From: Axinella damicornis
Lineage: Eukaryota > Porifera > Demospongiae > Axinellida > Axinellidae
DNA: 64,000 nt
Assembly: GCA_963931865.1 (NCBI GenBank)
Contig: OZ007512.1
Location: 6,531,708 to 6,595,707 of the forward strand
Reading direction: 5' to 3'
In this document: positions 11,800 to 21,905 of the stretch, in pieces
How positions within the stretch are numbered: position 1 is the first letter of the stretch
Layout of the letters: each line of letters begins with the position of its first letter
Notes under the pieces: model-generated
Databases searched by the model: none
What the model was told of the DNA's origin: nothing
What the model saw: only the letters and a program-made list of their open reading frames with translations
Position numbers and translations under genes: made by a program

Positions 11800-13110
11800 C
11801 ATCGAGCCAGTCAACCCTGTACCTGGTGCTGTATCTACTCCGGGTAGTTTTATTTTAAGCTGTCGGGTTAAAGCAACGCCAACGCAGTGTTAAATTACAC
11901 CTAGCACTAAATAGCTGTGCTTGAATTACCACCCCTGGTGCTATTCTCACACCCTAGCATGGGTGCCGGTGATCCCTGTACCTGGTGCTATTTCTGGGTG
12001 GTTCATTTTAAGCCCTGCTGGTGTTAAACCAACGAACGCATTGTTAAATTACACCTATCGGATTAAATTAACACTACATAGATGTGCTAGAATTACCACC
12101 CCTGGTGCTATTCTCACACCCCAGCATGGGAGCTGGTGAATCCTGTACCTGGTGCTGTTTCTACTCCGGGTAGTTTTATTTTAAGCTGTCGGGTTAAAGC
12201 AACGCCAACGCAGTGTTAAATTACACCTAGCACCAAATAGCTGTGCTTGAATTACCACCCCTGGTGCTATTCTCACACCCCAGCATGGGTGCTGGTGAAC
12301 CCTGTACCTGGTGCTACTTCTGGGTGGTTTAGTTTAAGCCCTGCTGGTGTTAAACCAACAAACCAGTGTTAAATTACACCTATCGGATTAAATTAACACT
12401 ACATAGATGTGCTAGAATTACCACCCCTGGTGCTATTCTCACACCCCAGCATGGGAGCTGGTGAATCCTGTACCTGGTGCTGTTTCTACTCCAGGTAGTT
12501 TTATTTTAAGCTGTCGGGTTAAAGCAACGCCAACGCAGTGTTAAATTACACCTAGCACCAAATAGCTGTGCTTGAATTACCACCCCTGGTGCTATTCTCA
12601 CACCCCAGCATGGGTGCTGGTGAACCCTGTACCTGGTGCTACTTCTGGGTGGTTTAGTTTAAGCCCTGCTGGTGTTAAACCAACAAACCAGTGTTAAATT
12701 ACACCTATCGGATTAAATTAACACTACATAGATGTGCTAGAATTACCACCCCTGGTGCTATTCTCACACCCCAACATGGGAGTTGGTGAATCCTGTACCT
12801 GGTGCTGTTTCTACTCCAGTGGTTTATTGTAAGCCCTGCAGGTGTTAAACCAACAAACGCAGTGTTAAATTACACCTATTGGATTAAATTAACACTGCAT
12901 AGATGTGCTAGAATTACCACCCCTGGTGCTAATCTCACACACCCCAAAACTGCATGTATTATGTGAACCTCACTTGAGTGCTATTTCTACACACCAATGG
13001 TTTATATCTAGCCGTGTTGGTGTCAAAGTAGCAAACCTAGTGTTGTATTACACCACATGGGTTAAAAGTTGCACTGCAGGATTAACACTACTGGTGCTAG
13101 ACTAACACCA
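11800..13110. repeat. Right subterminal array, alternating ~160 bp units
   Basis: The phrase TGTACCTGGTGCT recurs near 11818, 11979, 12148, 12302, 12469, 12628 and 12796. Two unit types alternate: one continues with ...TTTCTACTCC and the other with ...TTCTGGGTGG. This gives a ~326 bp dimer. Units carry GTGTTAAATTACACCTA and GGATTAAATTAACACTAC, so inverted GTGTTA words are dense, as in the left array. Confidence 0.9.
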
Positions 13111-13123
13111 CTGTTTTAACAGT

Positions 13124-13165
<42 letters not shown>

Positions 13166-13191
13166 ACTCATCACACACACACACACACCGT
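13124..13191. repeat. (CA)n microsatellite, right flank of the 6.9 kb element
   Basis: CA run with TCACACTCAT interruptions. It matches the orientation of the run ending at 6178. Confidence 0.9.
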
Positions 13192-13200
13192 GCTGGGCTA

Positions 13201-13401
13201 TGACTGCAATGTCTGAAGATGGTCTTGCTGTGTGGGCATGCCACCATGGGTTCCTTGAATACATGCCAGCCCGATGTTTACATATTGTGGGTGCAACTTG
13301 CCCTCTAGCAGATCTGCCTACTCCAACAGTTGTTTCATGCTCACCAAGTAAACCACAACCTAGCCAGGAACATACTAAAGGGCAGGTACAGTACACCCCA
13401 G
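13201..13401 (+). CDS. Possible first exon of an unknown protein
   Basis: An ATG just after the CA tract opens ~67 codons with ordinary amino-acid composition (MTAMSEDGLAVWACHHG at the start). It ends at a clean donor, CAG followed by GTATGTTT. I recognise no domain and no downstream exon in the following sequence, which is soon occupied by a MITE. It may be a real 5' exon, a remnant of a transposon gene, or chance. Confidence 0.25.
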
Positions 13402-13453
13402 GTATGTTTATGTTTTTTGAAGACAATAGATGTTGAGGCCCATGGGCTATACC

Positions 13454-13760
13454 CAGAGGAGGGAGGACATGACATCATGTCTTGACAAAATCACGTGGTT
13501 AGTTATCATTCCTAGCATTCTTGAACGCATATAAAATGTGTACTCGATCATAGCATTGGACTAGCATTGGACTAGACCAGGGCGCTCAATCTGTAAATGC
13601 TCTACTGAGTATCAGTGTACTGCGACTGCAAAAATCTTCAAAATTGGCAGAGGGCGCCCCAAACTAAATCAACTTAGCAGTGCAAGTGTACAGCCTATAC
13701 TTACAAGCTCACTGATTCGCAATTAAAAGTGCATCACGTGATCGTGTCCTCCCTCCTCTG
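13454..13760. mobile_element. CAGAGGAGG-ended MITE with perfect 9 bp TSD
   Basis: Ends CAGAGGAGGGAGGACA and the mirror ending TCCTCCCTCCTCTG. The flanks are identical: GGCTATACC at 13445-13453 and at 13761-13769. 307 bp, non-coding. The TIR differs from the TAGCCTCG family but the target-duplication length is the same. Confidence 0.88.
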
Positions 13761-13769
13761 GGCTATACC

Positions 13770-15406
13770 AATATACCTACGTACGTAAGTGCAAAGGCCC
13801 AAGGGATTCTCTATCACATACCGTAAAATGAAGTATTTTGGGGGGCGTGAAATTCGGGCGAAACAAAAAAAGTTCCATGCGATTTTAAGTCACCTTACAC
13901 GTACATGTTTCACCCCGAGACTCAACACGGTTGGAAGATCAAAGCGATTGGGCAATGGTGGAGGCTGCATCTAGTTATGTAATGCTATATAGGTGGTGAG
14001 GGCTACCATCCCTGTAAGTAGATCCATAGTACTCCGCTTCATGCCCAGTAGCTTATGAAGGTGATCGAAATGCACCTGCACACCTTCACTGCAAACTGGA
14101 AAGAGAGTGCGAATGCTTCTTTAGAGAACCAAAAGTTACCTTTGAAAAGCGTTTTGCAAAGAATGCAGTATGTTCATACTTTTTTTGCTGAAGATTCACT
14201 CAGGAAGTCAGTTGTTTAGGTCTTGCAGGTCTTTTTTGTGGCCGAGTTTCGGCAGAGTAGCAGAATGGTTGTGGTTAGCACCTATGCATCATCAGTTACT
14301 GGGGTCCACCAGTCTGCTTGTTGCTAGGCAACTTGTCAGAGCAGTCTCCAAAGCACACTAGCTACAAATGGTCAGATATTGGGCAGTACAAAATAGTCCT
14401 TAGAGCTTTCAGTAAACCTGGCAATGATGAATGCGCTGGTTTCAACTTGCCCTCAGGATGACAAATTTGGTCAATCATAAGTGAATTCTAACCACTATGA
14501 GTGGCAGATGCCATTCAGCACAGACTGGTGGGTGCTCTAACCACTATAAGTGGCAGATGCCATTCAGCACAGACTGGTGGGTGCTCATCCAAGTAAAACT
14601 TTGAGCCTATACAGGCCGCAGACTCATTCCCTTCACTGCCTTCTTCAGTCCACTCAGAGTACTCCAATAGACTTCGTTGCCTGTCAGGTTTCATAATGTA
14701 CTTGTGACAATAAGATATTAACCCATTCCTCAATGTAATATTGCTTGATCATACTGATGCCCGGCCTAGGCCCGGGTGGACCCGGGTTTGGCTACGCCAC
14801 TGCCTAGGTGATAGGAAAGTTGTTCCATATGTAGCCAGAATTCTCCAGACTCAAACCTAGAGCTCATAAACTAATTCAAAGGTTACAATCATGTACACGT
14901 TTTCCAAGGAGCTGGCTTGGGGGTTGTGCTTAATTAGGAAAGTACACATGCAAATATCTCCACAATTGCCTCCATGTGTTTACAAGGTGGCTACAGTACT
15001 CAACCACAGGAGACACTATCTGCAGACAGGCAGGAACCGTAGCTGTCAGACCTGCTCTGTCATCACCACCAAGTTGTGCACCATGCGTTCGAATCTGTGG
15101 TTATTTCCAAACCAACAGGCACCCTTTAAGCAGCAGAATTGCTGACAAAGCTAAATATGAAACTTCAAATGCTCCCACCACAGACTGAAACAGGCAAGTG
15201 AACAGTTGTTACATGGAGAAGCACTGATGCCTGTCCAGTAGTATTTACAGGGACATAGTTTTTCCACATCATTTGCTTATGGGCTATCCATAACTGTGTT
15301 AGCAACAATTCCAGGCTTCAGAATCCAGACATTGTCATCCCAGCAGGGACACCAGGTTACCACCCAATAAATATCAAGAGAAACACTTACTCATGTCTCA
15401 ATGACA
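13770..15406. other. Mostly unassigned; one 49 bp tandem duplication
   Basis: At 14488-14585 a 49 bp unit (CTAACCACTATGAGTGGCAG...) is present twice with one difference. Elsewhere I see no supported exon. On the minus strand an acceptor-like CCTGCCTGTCTGCAG near 15020 precedes a short open segment, too short to call. Confidence 0.5.
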
Positions 15407-16150
15407 TCAGTGCTGGAATTCACACATACTGCAATGATCCAAGTTCCCAGTGTCAACCTCCTCACAGCCGTTGCCAGGCGGCTGTGGGCTAGGATTTGTA
15501 GAATCTAGAAACAGAAATAACAGAGCAGAGCAACACTGTCATTATTGTTAGGCCCACACGACGAAATGTCAACTCAGTGGTAAACACTTGCTTTGAAAAT
15601 AGAACCAATTTTAGCAGGATACAAAATCCACACTCCCCAATCTAAATGCTGCTGTTAGACACAACATGCACAGCATTTATCAACGCCATAAGTAGAACTC
15701 ATGAATCCAACCAAGCATGTACACCATTCACCTGGATGCCTCCATTGAATATGAAACACAGAATAGTCACTAGTGTACGGTGTTGAAGGAGTGAGCATTT
15801 CACATTCAGCAGTCAGGTTCGACGTCAGGTTTCTCTCAAACATGATCTGAGCTAGACCTTCAGGAACTATGGCTGCATCACCGGGACACCTAAAAAGCGA
15901 TGAGTAACCGTCTGCTCCGGTGCCAATATTGCTCACACTCAGGTTGCGAGGCTCTGCTTCACACAGAATGGCATCACCTGGGCTACCATTCATGGTCTCC
16001 TGGCCACAGAAGTAGCTGCTGGCACTCAACAAGACAGCACTGCCGATCACCTCTATCTCAATCACATTCACCAGGTAGCGTTAGTTCCCGTGTTATCCAC
16101 TATGCCAGAGCATTGATCTGGATACTCATGGAATTCCTCAACTACGCAAG
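15407..16150 (-). CDS. 3' end (two exons) of a possible secreted Cys-rich protein
   Basis: Exon A (16150-15732) starts after the acceptor CCCCAAATTCAG and ends at donor CATCCAG/GTGAAT. Exon B (15504-15407) starts after TTCTGTTTCTAG and ends in TGA. Both junctions are phase 1, so they join in frame. The ~170-residue product has N-glycosylation sites (NLS, NLT twice), scattered cysteines (YFCGQE, ILCE, FRCPG, AECEML) and a Cys-containing tail ending CSMCEFQH, fitting an extracellular protein. I do not recognise the domain. Exon A is 419 nt, one base short of a symmetric 1-1 exon: near 16074 the frame must shift by one (a CC where CCC would restore it). That is either a sequencing gap or a real frameshift. 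Upstream exons are not visible; a transposon occupies 16.9-21.5 kb. Confidence 0.45.
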
Positions 16151-16922
16151 CTGAATTTGGGGATAGAAAAAAGAACTGAAACCCATTTAAACACACACTG
16201 ACTACAGTACAGCACTGCAGAATCCTTGCAACACAGAGTGCAGTAATTTCCTTATATGGAGGGGACTAAGTGGCATACCTTCCATATAAGGTAAGTTTCT
16301 GAGCTCTGTGGTCTACTAAAGTGTAACAAGGATTCCGCAGAACCCTGTATACAGTTCTTGCATACCAGGAATACACACCAGATACAGAAATTTGGGTATA
16401 TTATACAACTATTTCAAATTTGGGTAGATCTAAGAACTAAGTGCAGCTGATTAGGAAAATGTTGCATGACAAAGGAAGACTTAACTGGTTTGAATTAGTT
16501 AGCTAGAATTAGCAACACAACAGGTAAAAGGGGTTCACTCATACAAGAGCCAAATAAGATTAACGCCAATTCCATGGGAACAAGCTCCAATCTCGGACAT
16601 GATTACGTATGAAGTTGAAGTTAATTTGGGCAACTGGAATAGCAGGGAACGAGAAAGGGGACCAGTGGGAACACGAAAATGTTGCAGTACGTTGCTATCA
16701 TGTTACGACATGCACGAATGACAGGGTATTCAGGTTGACTCAGGTTCGTGCAGCACAGATGAACAACTTGCCATCCTGAAGCAACCACGAGTAGCTCAGA
16801 TCAGTCAATGACCGCATAGTCATTTGTCTCTGTACTCAACACGGAATTTTTCACTGCACGCTAAAGTCTAGTAATAGCCAGTGCTGTGCCAACCAGACTG
16901 GAACCACAGTGGGAGCACAATA
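16151..16922. other. Spacer left of the transposon
   Basis: No exon or repeat recognised in this ~770 bp. Confidence 0.5.
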
Positions 16923-17119
16923 GACAACTTTAGCGTAAGCGGTGGAATGTTGATTGAATGTTAATTACTCGCGGTCCAACTTCCGGAGTCCCATCCTGTG
17001 ACGTGCTCCATAGACTTCAATACAAAATCCAGCATGTTCGAGCAGTTATAACTGGATGTTGCATGACCGTATAGTCTATTTAAGCGATATCATGAAAAAC
17101 TACAATACCTCGTGCACAC
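16923..17119. repeat. Left terminal inverted repeat of the transposon
   Basis: The outer ~18 bp and the inner ~135 bp (from TCCGGAGTCCCATCC at 16982 onward) match the right TIR with few differences. About 40 bp between them have diverged strongly. The inner part carries the TATA-like TATTTAAG. Confidence 0.92.
17077..17084 (+). promoter_or_regulatory. TIR-borne TATA-like box for the YqaJ gene
   Basis: TATTTAAG lies 104 bp upstream of the ATG at 17188. The identical sequence with the same surroundings (AGTCTATTTAAGCGATA) lies ahead of the transposase gene in the other TIR. Promoter function is inferred from position. Confidence 0.5.
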
Positions 17120-17187
17120 AGAGAGCCCAAGAACGACTGTCAACGTGTACGTAGGAGTCCTGCTAGCGCCCTCATCATTTCTCATCC

Positions 17188-19492
17188 ATGGATGCCCAGG
17201 ATAAGGTCGAACTGACGGAGTTGGACATCCCTGGAGCTGCTCTGAACGAACCTTTCGACGCTCATAATGTCGCAGCGTTGCGTTGGTGGCTCCAGTGTCG
17301 AGGTATTCGAGCAAAATCAAGTTGGAGAAAGAAACAACTTGTTTCTGAGTATGTTTGTGTTATAGTTTTAATAGTCACAGTGATGTACAAGTGTAACTAA
17401 ACTTGAAATGTAGCATCAGGCTAACATGATATATATTTTATCATATGCAGGGTGATAAAAGCTGCAAGTGAGGGGCTAAAAGTCATTGATGTTGATGGGT
17501 CATATCTGCCACGCAAATATGAGCGACTCAGGCAGGCAGGACTAAATGTTGCTCCGCTGGATCCACCATCAGTCCCTCCAGCTGGTTGGGAGGATGTCAA
17601 TGAAGATAATCACAAAGATATGGCTGAAAAGATACCAGTTGTATTACCAGGTAATCAATCAATCAATCTGTCATTCTCTCTCTCTCTCTCTTCCACGCAC
17701 ACGCGCAATCCCTCCTCCTACTCTCACATGCACTAACACTTGTACTTCTTTATTCCAGGATTGCTCTACTCTTATCTGGCTGAAGGTGTTGGACATTCTG
17801 CTGGTAAAGGAGCATTTCGAGCATTATCACGGGGTTATGTCCACTGGGCTTCTGGCCGAATGGAGAAGCTAGAAGTCAACTGTTGTAACCGAAACTTCAC
17901 CCATGTACGATGTACCATGAAACCTTCAATGAAAGATGGGTCTTACAGTGTCTATGTTCTTTTGGAGACAACGACTGATCATGCAACTAACATTCGTCGA
18001 GCTACATGTCAGTGTGCTGCAGGGTAGGTCCAATATTATTATACCTGAGAGTGTACATGTAGGCCGTGTTTATTATAGGAATACGGTCAAGGGGGAGCAA
18101 ACACATAAGAATGGAATACGGGGGGGGGGGGGGGGGGGGGGGGGGATGAATTTGTATATTAACACCAGAATCTTCAAATTCCAATGGGGGCAAACCAATC
18201 TTGGGGAGGAGCTTTTTCGTGAAAGAAATAAGCCCTGCACGTACCTATTAATTATTTTGGCCTTTTTTCACAGGCAGTCGGCATCTTGTACACACGTTTC
18301 TGCTCTTCTTCATGCTCTAGTGGCTCTTACACCAATACAGTTCACTGCCCCATCCTCTTCTGATCCATTGGTGGATGCTGAAGAAAGTACCGATTCATTG
18401 CCCATAACATCTTATCCTTGTGTGTGGAAAGCACCAAAGAAGAGAAAGCAAAGTAACCTCAAGATGGCTGACGCTGATTTTGAAAAACATGTATATGGTA
18501 GAACTGCCAGCGCGAAGAAGCGTCGAAGACTTGAAGACTTCGATCCACGGCCATTGAAATACAGAGGGAAAGCCAATGATCAGCTGACGTCCTTCCTAGA
18601 GCATGTTCGTGGCAAAGGTTTAGGTATATCCTTGTTGAAGGATGAATCAACTCGTTACTGGAGTTCTGACAGAATGACCACATCAACACACGATCTGCCT
18701 AGTAACCTTGAGCTGAAGCGATCTGTAGAGGAGTTTATGAAGTGTCTTAGTGTGAATGAGGACAAAGCAAGAGAGATTGAACGAACGACTAGGCAACAGC
18801 GAAATTCAATTGAGTGGTTTACTGTTCGTCGGTTCAGAATAACATCATCTACTTTTGGAGAGATTTACCATCGTCGACCTGAAACACCACCAACTGCGCT
18901 AGTAGTACGATTATTACAGCAGCGGCAGGTCGTATCTCCAGCAATACAGTGGGGAGTACAACAGGAAGCAGTTGCACTACAAGCATATGTTGACTACCAG
19001 CACGACAATGGTCACACAGGGCTTACGGTATGTGGTGTGGGTTTTCATGTAAGCATCTCCCACCCATTTCTTGGTGCTTCACCTGATGGTGGTGTGTATG
19101 ATCCATCATGCACTGGGGAGCCTTATGGATTTTTAGAAATAAAGTGCCCCTACAGTCACAGAAACAGTACACCTGAAGAGGCATGTGAAAGCTCCACCTT
19201 TTGCTGTTCGTTAGAAACTGTAGGAGATACCAAGGAAATAAGGCTACGTACATCTCATAAATACTACTGCCAGGTTCAAGGACAGATGGGTGTGGGGTCA
19301 CGACCCTGGTGTGACTTCGTTGTGTATACCAAGAAAAGTATTAGTGTTCAGCGAATTCGATTTGACAGTAAATTTTGGAATGATCATCTGGTACCAAAAT
19401 TAGAGGAGTTTTATACAAAATGCTTAGCACCAGAAATAGTTAGTCCTGTCCATACATTAGGGTTACCTGTACGAGATCTACGAAAGCAATAA
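17188..19492 (+). CDS. SAP-SWIM-YqaJ recombinase/exonuclease-like protein of the transposon
   Basis: Four exons: 17188-17348, 17451-17650, 17759-18023 and 18274-19492, with canonical GT-AG borders, predict 614 residues. Residues ~30-60 (AALRWWLQCRGIRAK...KKQLVSEVIKA) look like a SAP DNA-binding motif. A SWIM zinc finger, C204-x-C206-x7-C214-x-H216, is created only after exons 3 and 4 are joined. The C-terminal third is a YqaJ/lambda-exonuclease-type nuclease: WGVQQEAVAL (E440), GASPDGG (D480), EIKCPY (E497, K499) and YYCQVQGQM supply the expected metal-binding Glu, Asp and Glu-x-Lys. Known members degrade DNA 5'-3' in phage recombination; in transposons the role is unproven but probably concerns processing of ends or repair. 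A longer frame from 17936 reads through intron 3 and is not the product; that intron holds a poly-G run. Start chosen as the first ATG after the TIR promoter. Confidence 0.88.
18120..18145. repeat. Poly-G tract in intron 3
   Basis: 26 uninterrupted G within the third intron of the YqaJ gene. It is outside the coding sequence, so it does not affect the protein. Confidence 0.9.
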
Positions 19493-19605
19493 TTTTCATT
19501 ATTACAATATATTGAAATGTCATGTATTATGTCACATGAAATATTGGAAAAAATGTCAAATGAAATATTGAAAAAACAATACTGTTTACACCTACATAAG
19601 TATCA

Positions 19606-21240
19606 CTACTGCTCGATATCCGAGTCACATAGGTCACTGCCTGCTTCAGATTCAGATTCACTGGTTAGAGACTGAAAGTAATCCTCAACCTCTGTTTCCG
19701 ATGCTGATATTGGTGGCGGAAGGAGTGCTGGATGGAAGTTTGTTAACCACGCACAAACACATACTATCTGGTTTGCCAATCGTGACATTGATAAAGGAAA
19801 ATTTCCTTGTAAAATAGCAAACTTTTTGATCCGGCCAATGGCACGTTCGACATGGATACGCACTGATGCAATATGACGAGTTTTCAGGATATCTTCATGG
19901 GGAAGTTGTGGACGACCCTCAAGGAACGGTGGGATATTTAAGTCAACTCCTACAGCATGTAGCTGGTCTTTGATAGTGAAGCCGCGATCAGCCATTATAG
20001 ATATTCCTTGCTTTCCTTCCAGTTTCTCCAATAAACCAGACACGCGTGTGAGTTCCACATCTGAAATCGACCCTACATACATTGGAGAAATAAATGAAAT
20101 AACTCCATTGGGTGTACATCCTATGAGAATCTTCCCAGTGTTATGACTTTTATAACTGCTCCATGTTGATGACTGGAGGTGGAGGTCACTTGGCGTTTCT
20201 AAGAAAACCTCGCTTGCATCAATGATGGCATAAGTTGTAGGGTATTTCTCACGGAAACTACTTGGTAGTGTGCCAACCACCTGGGCCACCTCTGGCATCC
20301 AGGTGATTTCTTTCAGTTGCTGGTAAAGGAAGCAGATCCAGGTAGCTATATAACGTGATACAAGTGATTCGGATATCCCAAAGCGATATGCTAGATCCTT
20401 ATTACGAAGATTCAATTTTAGCTTGATTAAGGTAAGAAAAAATTGGTTGAGGGGTGTGATCTTCCTCTGCCGTCGACGTATACCCCCTGTTTCCTTGTCT
20501 CCCCAGTATGTCAGCTCATTAACAGATGGACCGAGAAAGGCATAAAATTCAATAAAAACACTGTATGTTGAAAATCCTGTGTATAGCTTCACTAAGCTGT
20601 CATCACCGGCTATATCCTCCACTCGGAGTGTAGTCCTTTCAACTCTAGGCTGCACTTTTAGCTTCTTGTTCTCTGCTTCTAAATATTCAATCCGAGAAAG
20701 GAGTGCCTTATTTACTAGCACATTTGTATCAGAATCGCTGTTGTATTTTGAAACAGAGGAAAAAGGACTTACAGTTGACACAGAAGCAGTTGACATGGAC
20801 ATACTATCATCAGTTGGGAGTTCATGAACCTGATAGTTAGATTCAAGTTGCTCTCCGATGCTGGTCACCATCACAGGAGGCCGAGGACTGCCTGCCTGAG
20901 ATTCTTGGCCAACTGCTGGGGCCGGGGTAACTGAACGACTTCTTCCAGGTTCTTCACTACAAAGTCTGGTCCGTTTTACAGCCCTCTTAGCCCTGGAAGT
21001 CCACCTCTTTTTGGGTGAGGCGAATCGCTTTCCGAGATTTAACTGGGGGTTCTTTGTAGCGTCTCCGTCAGGAAAGTGCCTGCTACACACCCTGTGATAG
21101 TCCTTGAGGGCTCCTTCGGTAAGTTCTAAGGCATTAATCCATCTCTCTCGCTTCGGCTGGCTTCGTGGAAAACGATGTAAGGAGACACTCCTGTCCTTGC
21201 ATTTTGTGTTGCCACAGACAATACAACGATCTCCAGGCAT
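19606..21240 (-). CDS. THAP-domain DDE transposase (IS5/Harbinger type, DDE_Tnp_4)
   Basis: A single-exon gene of 544 codons. The N-terminus is a THAP zinc finger: C6-x2-C9, then F24-P25, W34, and C52-x2-H55-F56, the usual C2CH pattern for sequence-specific DNA binding. A basic linker follows, then a coiled-coil-like stretch near 175-195 (SRIEYLEAENKKLK). A helix-turn-helix-like region follows (LKLNLRNKDLAYRFGISESL). The catalytic core has IDASE (D341), MADRGF (D418) and HVERAIGRIK (E465), giving a D-76-D-46-E triad in RNase H-fold context with YKSHNTGKILIGC between. An acidic tail ends the protein. No frameshift or stop is seen, so it is probably functional. The start is the ATG at 21240, 80 bp after the TIR TATA-like box; THAP domains usually begin at the N-terminus, supporting it. 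It should cut and join at the TIRs, perhaps with the YqaJ protein. Confidence 0.93.
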   Translation of the reverse strand: MPGDRCIVCGNTKCKDRSVSLHRFPRSQPKRERWINALELTEGALKDYHRVCSRHFPDGDATKNPQLNLGKRFASPKKRWTSRAKRAVKRTRLCSEEPGRSRSVTPAPAVGQESQAGSPRPPVMVTSIGEQLESNYQVHELPTDDSMSMSTASVSTVSPFSSVSKYNSDSDTNVLVNKALLSRIEYLEAENKKLKVQPRVERTTLRVEDIAGDDSLVKLYTGFSTYSVFIEFYAFLGPSVNELTYWGDKETGGIRRRQRKITPLNQFFLTLIKLKLNLRNKDLAYRFGISESLVSRYIATWICFLYQQLKEITWMPEVAQVVGTLPSSFREKYPTTYAIIDASEVFLETPSDLHLQSSTWSSYKSHNTGKILIGCTPNGVISFISPMYVGSISDVELTRVSGLLEKLEGKQGISIMADRGFTIKDQLHAVGVDLNIPPFLEGRPQLPHEDILKTRHIASVRIHVERAIGRIKKFAILQGNFPLSMSRLANQIVCVCAWLTNFHPALLPPPISASETEVEDYFQSLTSESESEAGSDLCDSDIEQ

Positions 21241-21282
21241 ACTAGGCGATCTACAAAAGCTACGACTTCAGTTCTTTGACTT

Positions 21283-21480
21283 GCATGCACGCGAGGTAGT
21301 GCAGTTTTTCATGGTATCGCTTAAATAGACTATACGGTCGTGCAGTATCCAGTTATAACTGCTCGAATATGCTGGATTTTGTATTGAAGTCTATGGAGCC
21401 ACGTCACAGGATGGGACTCCGGATGTGAACGTAAGTTCATTATAAATAATTGCATTCTTCGGTGCTTATGCTAAAGTTGT
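21283..21480. repeat. Right terminal inverted repeat of the transposon
   Basis: Inverted copy of 16923-17119, ending GCTAAAGTTGTC and followed by TA. Confidence 0.92.
21320..21327 (-). promoter_or_regulatory. TIR-borne TATA-like box for the transposase gene
   Basis: TATTTAAG on the minus strand, 80 bp upstream of the transposase ATG and identical to the box at 17077-17084. Confidence 0.5.
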
Positions 21481-21676
21481 CTATTGGTTTCAGGCTGCTG
21501 CACAGGCTGTGATGCTTGCCTCAATTTGATAACTTCTCAGAAAGATCGAAGATAACAATGTGTCACAATTAGTTGGCAGCAATGAATCTGATTACTGACC
21601 AACCATAGTATAATTTCAAACAGGTACTATAATTATATGTACATGTAAAACAACAATTTTGTTTCTCCTATATCTA

Positions 21677-21905
21677 CAGATTACACTCCTGGTAGGGAGT
21701 TGTTCACTGACGCTTACATGCCAAAACTCACCGTGCTGGCAAAGTTCTGTCATAACTTCGTGTCTTCCACCAATGCTAGCGATCGACTGAGCGTGGTTGC
21801 CACGTGGAATGTGCGTTAATTGGGAATAACTGCGATTACTTAGCTTGCGCTACGCGAGTCGCAGCCGGCATTGCAACGGATACCAGGAGTGCGGTTGCCC
21901 CTCGG
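21677..21905. repeat. Dispersed repeat, copy B
   Basis: A shorter relative of 1855-2490 in the same orientation. It begins GATTACACTCCTGGTA and ends CAGGAGTGCGGTTGCCCCTC. Copy A carries extra sequence in the middle. Confidence 0.75.

Larger units (their letters stand above)
6179..13124. mobile_element. Putative ~6.9 kb non-autonomous element with array-type ends
   Basis: The left end reads CACTGTTAAAA and the right end reads TTTTAACAGTG, a short terminal inverted repeat. Both ends then run into long tandem arrays (6181-7740 and 11800-13110) with different units. Both units are full of the same small words: GTGTTA/TAACAC and AGCAC/GTGCT. (CA)n lies outside both ends in the same orientation, as expected if the element landed inside one CA microsatellite; this also hides any target duplication. 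The ~4 kb interior has no coding frame that I recognise and holds later MITE insertions (8731-9295, 10165-10479). The element could instead be two independent satellites; the mirrored ends and matching CA flanks argue against that. Confidence 0.55.
16923..21480. mobile_element. Complete two-gene DNA transposon (THAP-DDE transposase plus YqaJ nuclease; ISL2EU/Harbinger-like)
   Basis: The 4.56 kb element begins GACAACTTTAGC and ends GCTAAAGTTGTC. TA lies immediately outside both ends (16921-16922, 21481-21482), consistent with a TA target duplication. The terminal inverted repeats extend about 198 bp. Inside are two convergent genes whose stop codons are 113 bp apart: a spliced SAP-SWIM-YqaJ gene (plus) and an intronless THAP-DDE transposase (minus). 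Both look intact. A transposase of the IS5/Harbinger type paired with a YqaJ-exonuclease gene matches my recollection of the eukaryotic ISL2EU group. The 2 bp TA duplication disfavours classical Harbinger, which uses a 3 bp T-W-A target. CAA/TTG just outside the TA also mirror each other, so the TIR could be 3-5 bp longer. Confidence 0.9.

Noticed and set aside
17936..18273. Long reading frame upstream of the YqaJ domain starting at an ATG at 17936
   Set aside because: It uses a different phase from exon 3, crosses the donor at 18024 and translates intron 3 with its poly-G run; the spliced model restores the SWIM finger and agrees in all phases.
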